Part shown: positions 63,801 to 64,000 of the stretch, one piece after another
Layout: each line of letters opens with the position of its first letter
Position numbering within the stretch: position 1 is the first letter of the stretch
Position numbers and translations under genes: made by a program
DNA from: Chitinophagales bacterium
GTDB lineage: Bacteria; Bacteroidota; Bacteroidia; Chitinophagales; LD1
Length of the DNA stretch: 64,000 bases
Assembly: GCA_016786765.1 (NCBI GenBank)
Contig: JAEUUZ010000003.1
Span: forward strand, 372,001 to 436,000
Reading direction: 5' to 3'
The notes under the pieces: generated by a model
Database searches by the model: none
Seen by the model: the letters and a program-made list of their open reading frames with translations, nothing else
Told to the model about the DNA's origin: nothing

Positions 63801-64000
63801 ACTGCTACCTATATTCCTGCTCCACCACAAAATACCTTGGATAGATTACAAAGTGTAGATATCGTATTTACATCTGATAAAAGTAAGTGGTCGCAGTGTA
63901 TTGTATTCGAAACAGGAGAAGAAGATGTAAATACAGAAGGTGCTGCACTCGTTGGAAGAAATGCACGAAAAGGTCAATTAAGAATGGCTCTTTCTAAAGA
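60891..64000 (+). CDS. Large exported protein downstream of the TonB receptor (3' partial)
   Basis: The frame opens with ATG at 60891 (MQKKLLILSFVFTIFGNTISYA, a signal peptide) and stays open to the window's right edge, giving at least 1036 residues. It was easy to miss because no stop is in view. The visible part is extracellular-looking: many Gly, Asn, Asp and aromatic residues, motifs such as FFDRDADGVYNPVKGDYPS (a likely Ca-binding-type Asp loop), GAIWISGLDAAGNLKLAGQ and MLLTSGPFTFVPNAAQRITVG. It looks like the large T9SS-secreted proteins often coupled to such receptors; a sorting domain is expected beyond the edge but not seen. It lies 30 bases after the receptor gene, so they share a transcript. 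Function unknown. Confidence 0.8.
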   Translation, partial: MQKKLLILSFVFTIFGNTISYAIIGGNAGKPTAQKPSYKVEAGDCKVPVSQFNLDVNNVRARLLNAGDLWWDFDKAKYEVPKGDGTSVGVHAIFAGAIWISGLDAAGNLKLAGQRFRQGTSDYYSGPLDNSGEVTQAICNQWDKHFNVLGTEIGKVQAIWDGNPGVDIAVGNIPDNVLYWPGKGNSFLTAKGYDMNNNLAPFFDRDADGVYNPVKGDYPSVKDGSEAYGDQMVYWVFNDKGNVHNETNGNPLGVQINALAFAFATADEINNMTFYTYNIVNKSGAALSQTYMSQFVDADLGCYSDDRLGCDISRSLGVVYNGRANDPNGCNTGLLGYGSDIPMLGVDFFEGPVDTDGVEKGLSAFNYFNNGASGPQTDPQTAREYRYFQTGKWKDGSNFTFGGQGYGGTTPTNYCFPGDPSIATQWSECNQQSGAAIPYGDRRMLLTSGPFTFVPNAAQRITVGVMFVQPQGGTGLCPSFNNVIGQADDKAQALFKSGFKLIDGPSAPTLNIREMDQKLIINLLNERTGNNYGESYDQEDASITSQTGFVPGMDATYTFQGYKIYQILNDKVSATELDNPNKAILLQQMDIKDGVGRIINFEKDALTQLLVPKIKVDGEDKGVKHSLIVEKDLFTDGPLINNKTYYYTAIAYAHNNFKQYDQLNPAAGGQKVAYLVGRKNFARYSAIPHNEDSRNGGTQLNALYGDGVEVQRLEGQGNGGNNIDLTKNTIEKILSGAGFTDTLDYEKLFDPIGFRVTDPLALKEADFELQVLDTFPYNGYSVSPLATWVLKDLTNNRTIPSDRTLDKPYEQIITTNISGETVDYGFSLSLGTPVAKYQNQYSKRPVFSAITGSLIYENEGRKWLSFVTDNGQNTPANWIRSGKAVVGTTDPLYTVFDDNWYTANGSGTISVPNPKIYTDPDKGFENIAGGTWAPYCLTSNYHFVGTPTNVAQPVSVHNPGFKWDAWGKLPTATYIPAPPQNTLDRLQSVDIVFTSDKSKWSQCIVFETGEEDVNTEGAALVGRNARKGQLRMALSK

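Overview
The window is a chromosomal stretch from a member of the Bacteroidota. The evidence is a type IX secretion/gliding gene set (SprA translocon, a PorP/SprF protein, and surface proteins with T9SS sorting domains), a tmRNA tag reading GEESFAMAA, an rpsF-rpsR-rplI cluster, DUF1573 and DUF3857 proteins, a TonB-dependent receptor with an N-terminal carboxypeptidase-regulatory-like domain, promoters of the TTTG / TAnnTTTG type, and almost no Shine-Dalgarno sequences. I cannot place it below phylum with confidence. I see no prophage, insertion sequence, CRISPR array or integrase. Most of it is core genome, with surface-protein genes at both ends.

Layout. 1-6600: the 3' part of a giant repeat-rich, SprB-like adhesin with a type B sorting domain, followed by its PorP/SprF partner. 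6666-7325: a TetR regulator with a perfect 16-bp palindrome over its own -33 box. 7585-10046: clpP, clpX and ssrA (tmRNA) in a row, so the tagging RNA sits beside the protease that degrades tagged proteins. 10200-12272: a secreted T9SS type A protein. 12363-13772: serS and an easily missed 43-residue membrane protein. 13920-16206: tatA, gatA and a DUF1569 protein. 16387-24508: ruvA and the 2490-residue sprA. 24509-24884: a long non-coding stretch ending in a strong bidirectional terminator. 24885-32450: a DUF1573 protein, then a TetR-TolC-adaptor-RND efflux operon closed by a terminator.

32492-38605: a small exported protein, uvrA, a short-chain dehydrogenase, the rplI/rpsR/rpsF cluster and an HU gene. 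38582-38991: an intergenic region with three same-strand DnaA-box-like sites and an AT-rich tract, a speculative replication-origin candidate. 38992-43546: a tiny lipoprotein, then recG, a beta-propeller lipoprotein and a class III aminotransferase on the minus strand. 43578-48569: polA, a small membrane protein, a flippase-like membrane protein and a stand-alone HisB-N-like phosphatase. 48566-55066: pdxA, an M17 aminopeptidase and two tandem DUF3857/transglutaminase-fold proteins, one lacking the catalytic cysteine. 55181-64000: rsmA, overlapped by a D-2-hydroxyacid dehydrogenase gene, then a TonB-dependent receptor and a large exported protein that runs off the right edge.

Functional themes. 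SprA (channel), PorP/SprF (substrate-specific partner) and three large exported proteins belong to one secretion system, spread over several loci. The two TetR regulators each have a visible promoter and a plausible operator. UvrA, RuvA, RecG, PolA and HU give the middle a DNA-maintenance character. Nothing here is clearly a new defence or mobile system. The most original observations are the candidate origin, the TetR operator/promoter overlap, the 43-residue protein after serS, the unexplained structured intergenic region at 24.5-24.8 kb, and several clade-type losses of catalytic or metal-binding residues.
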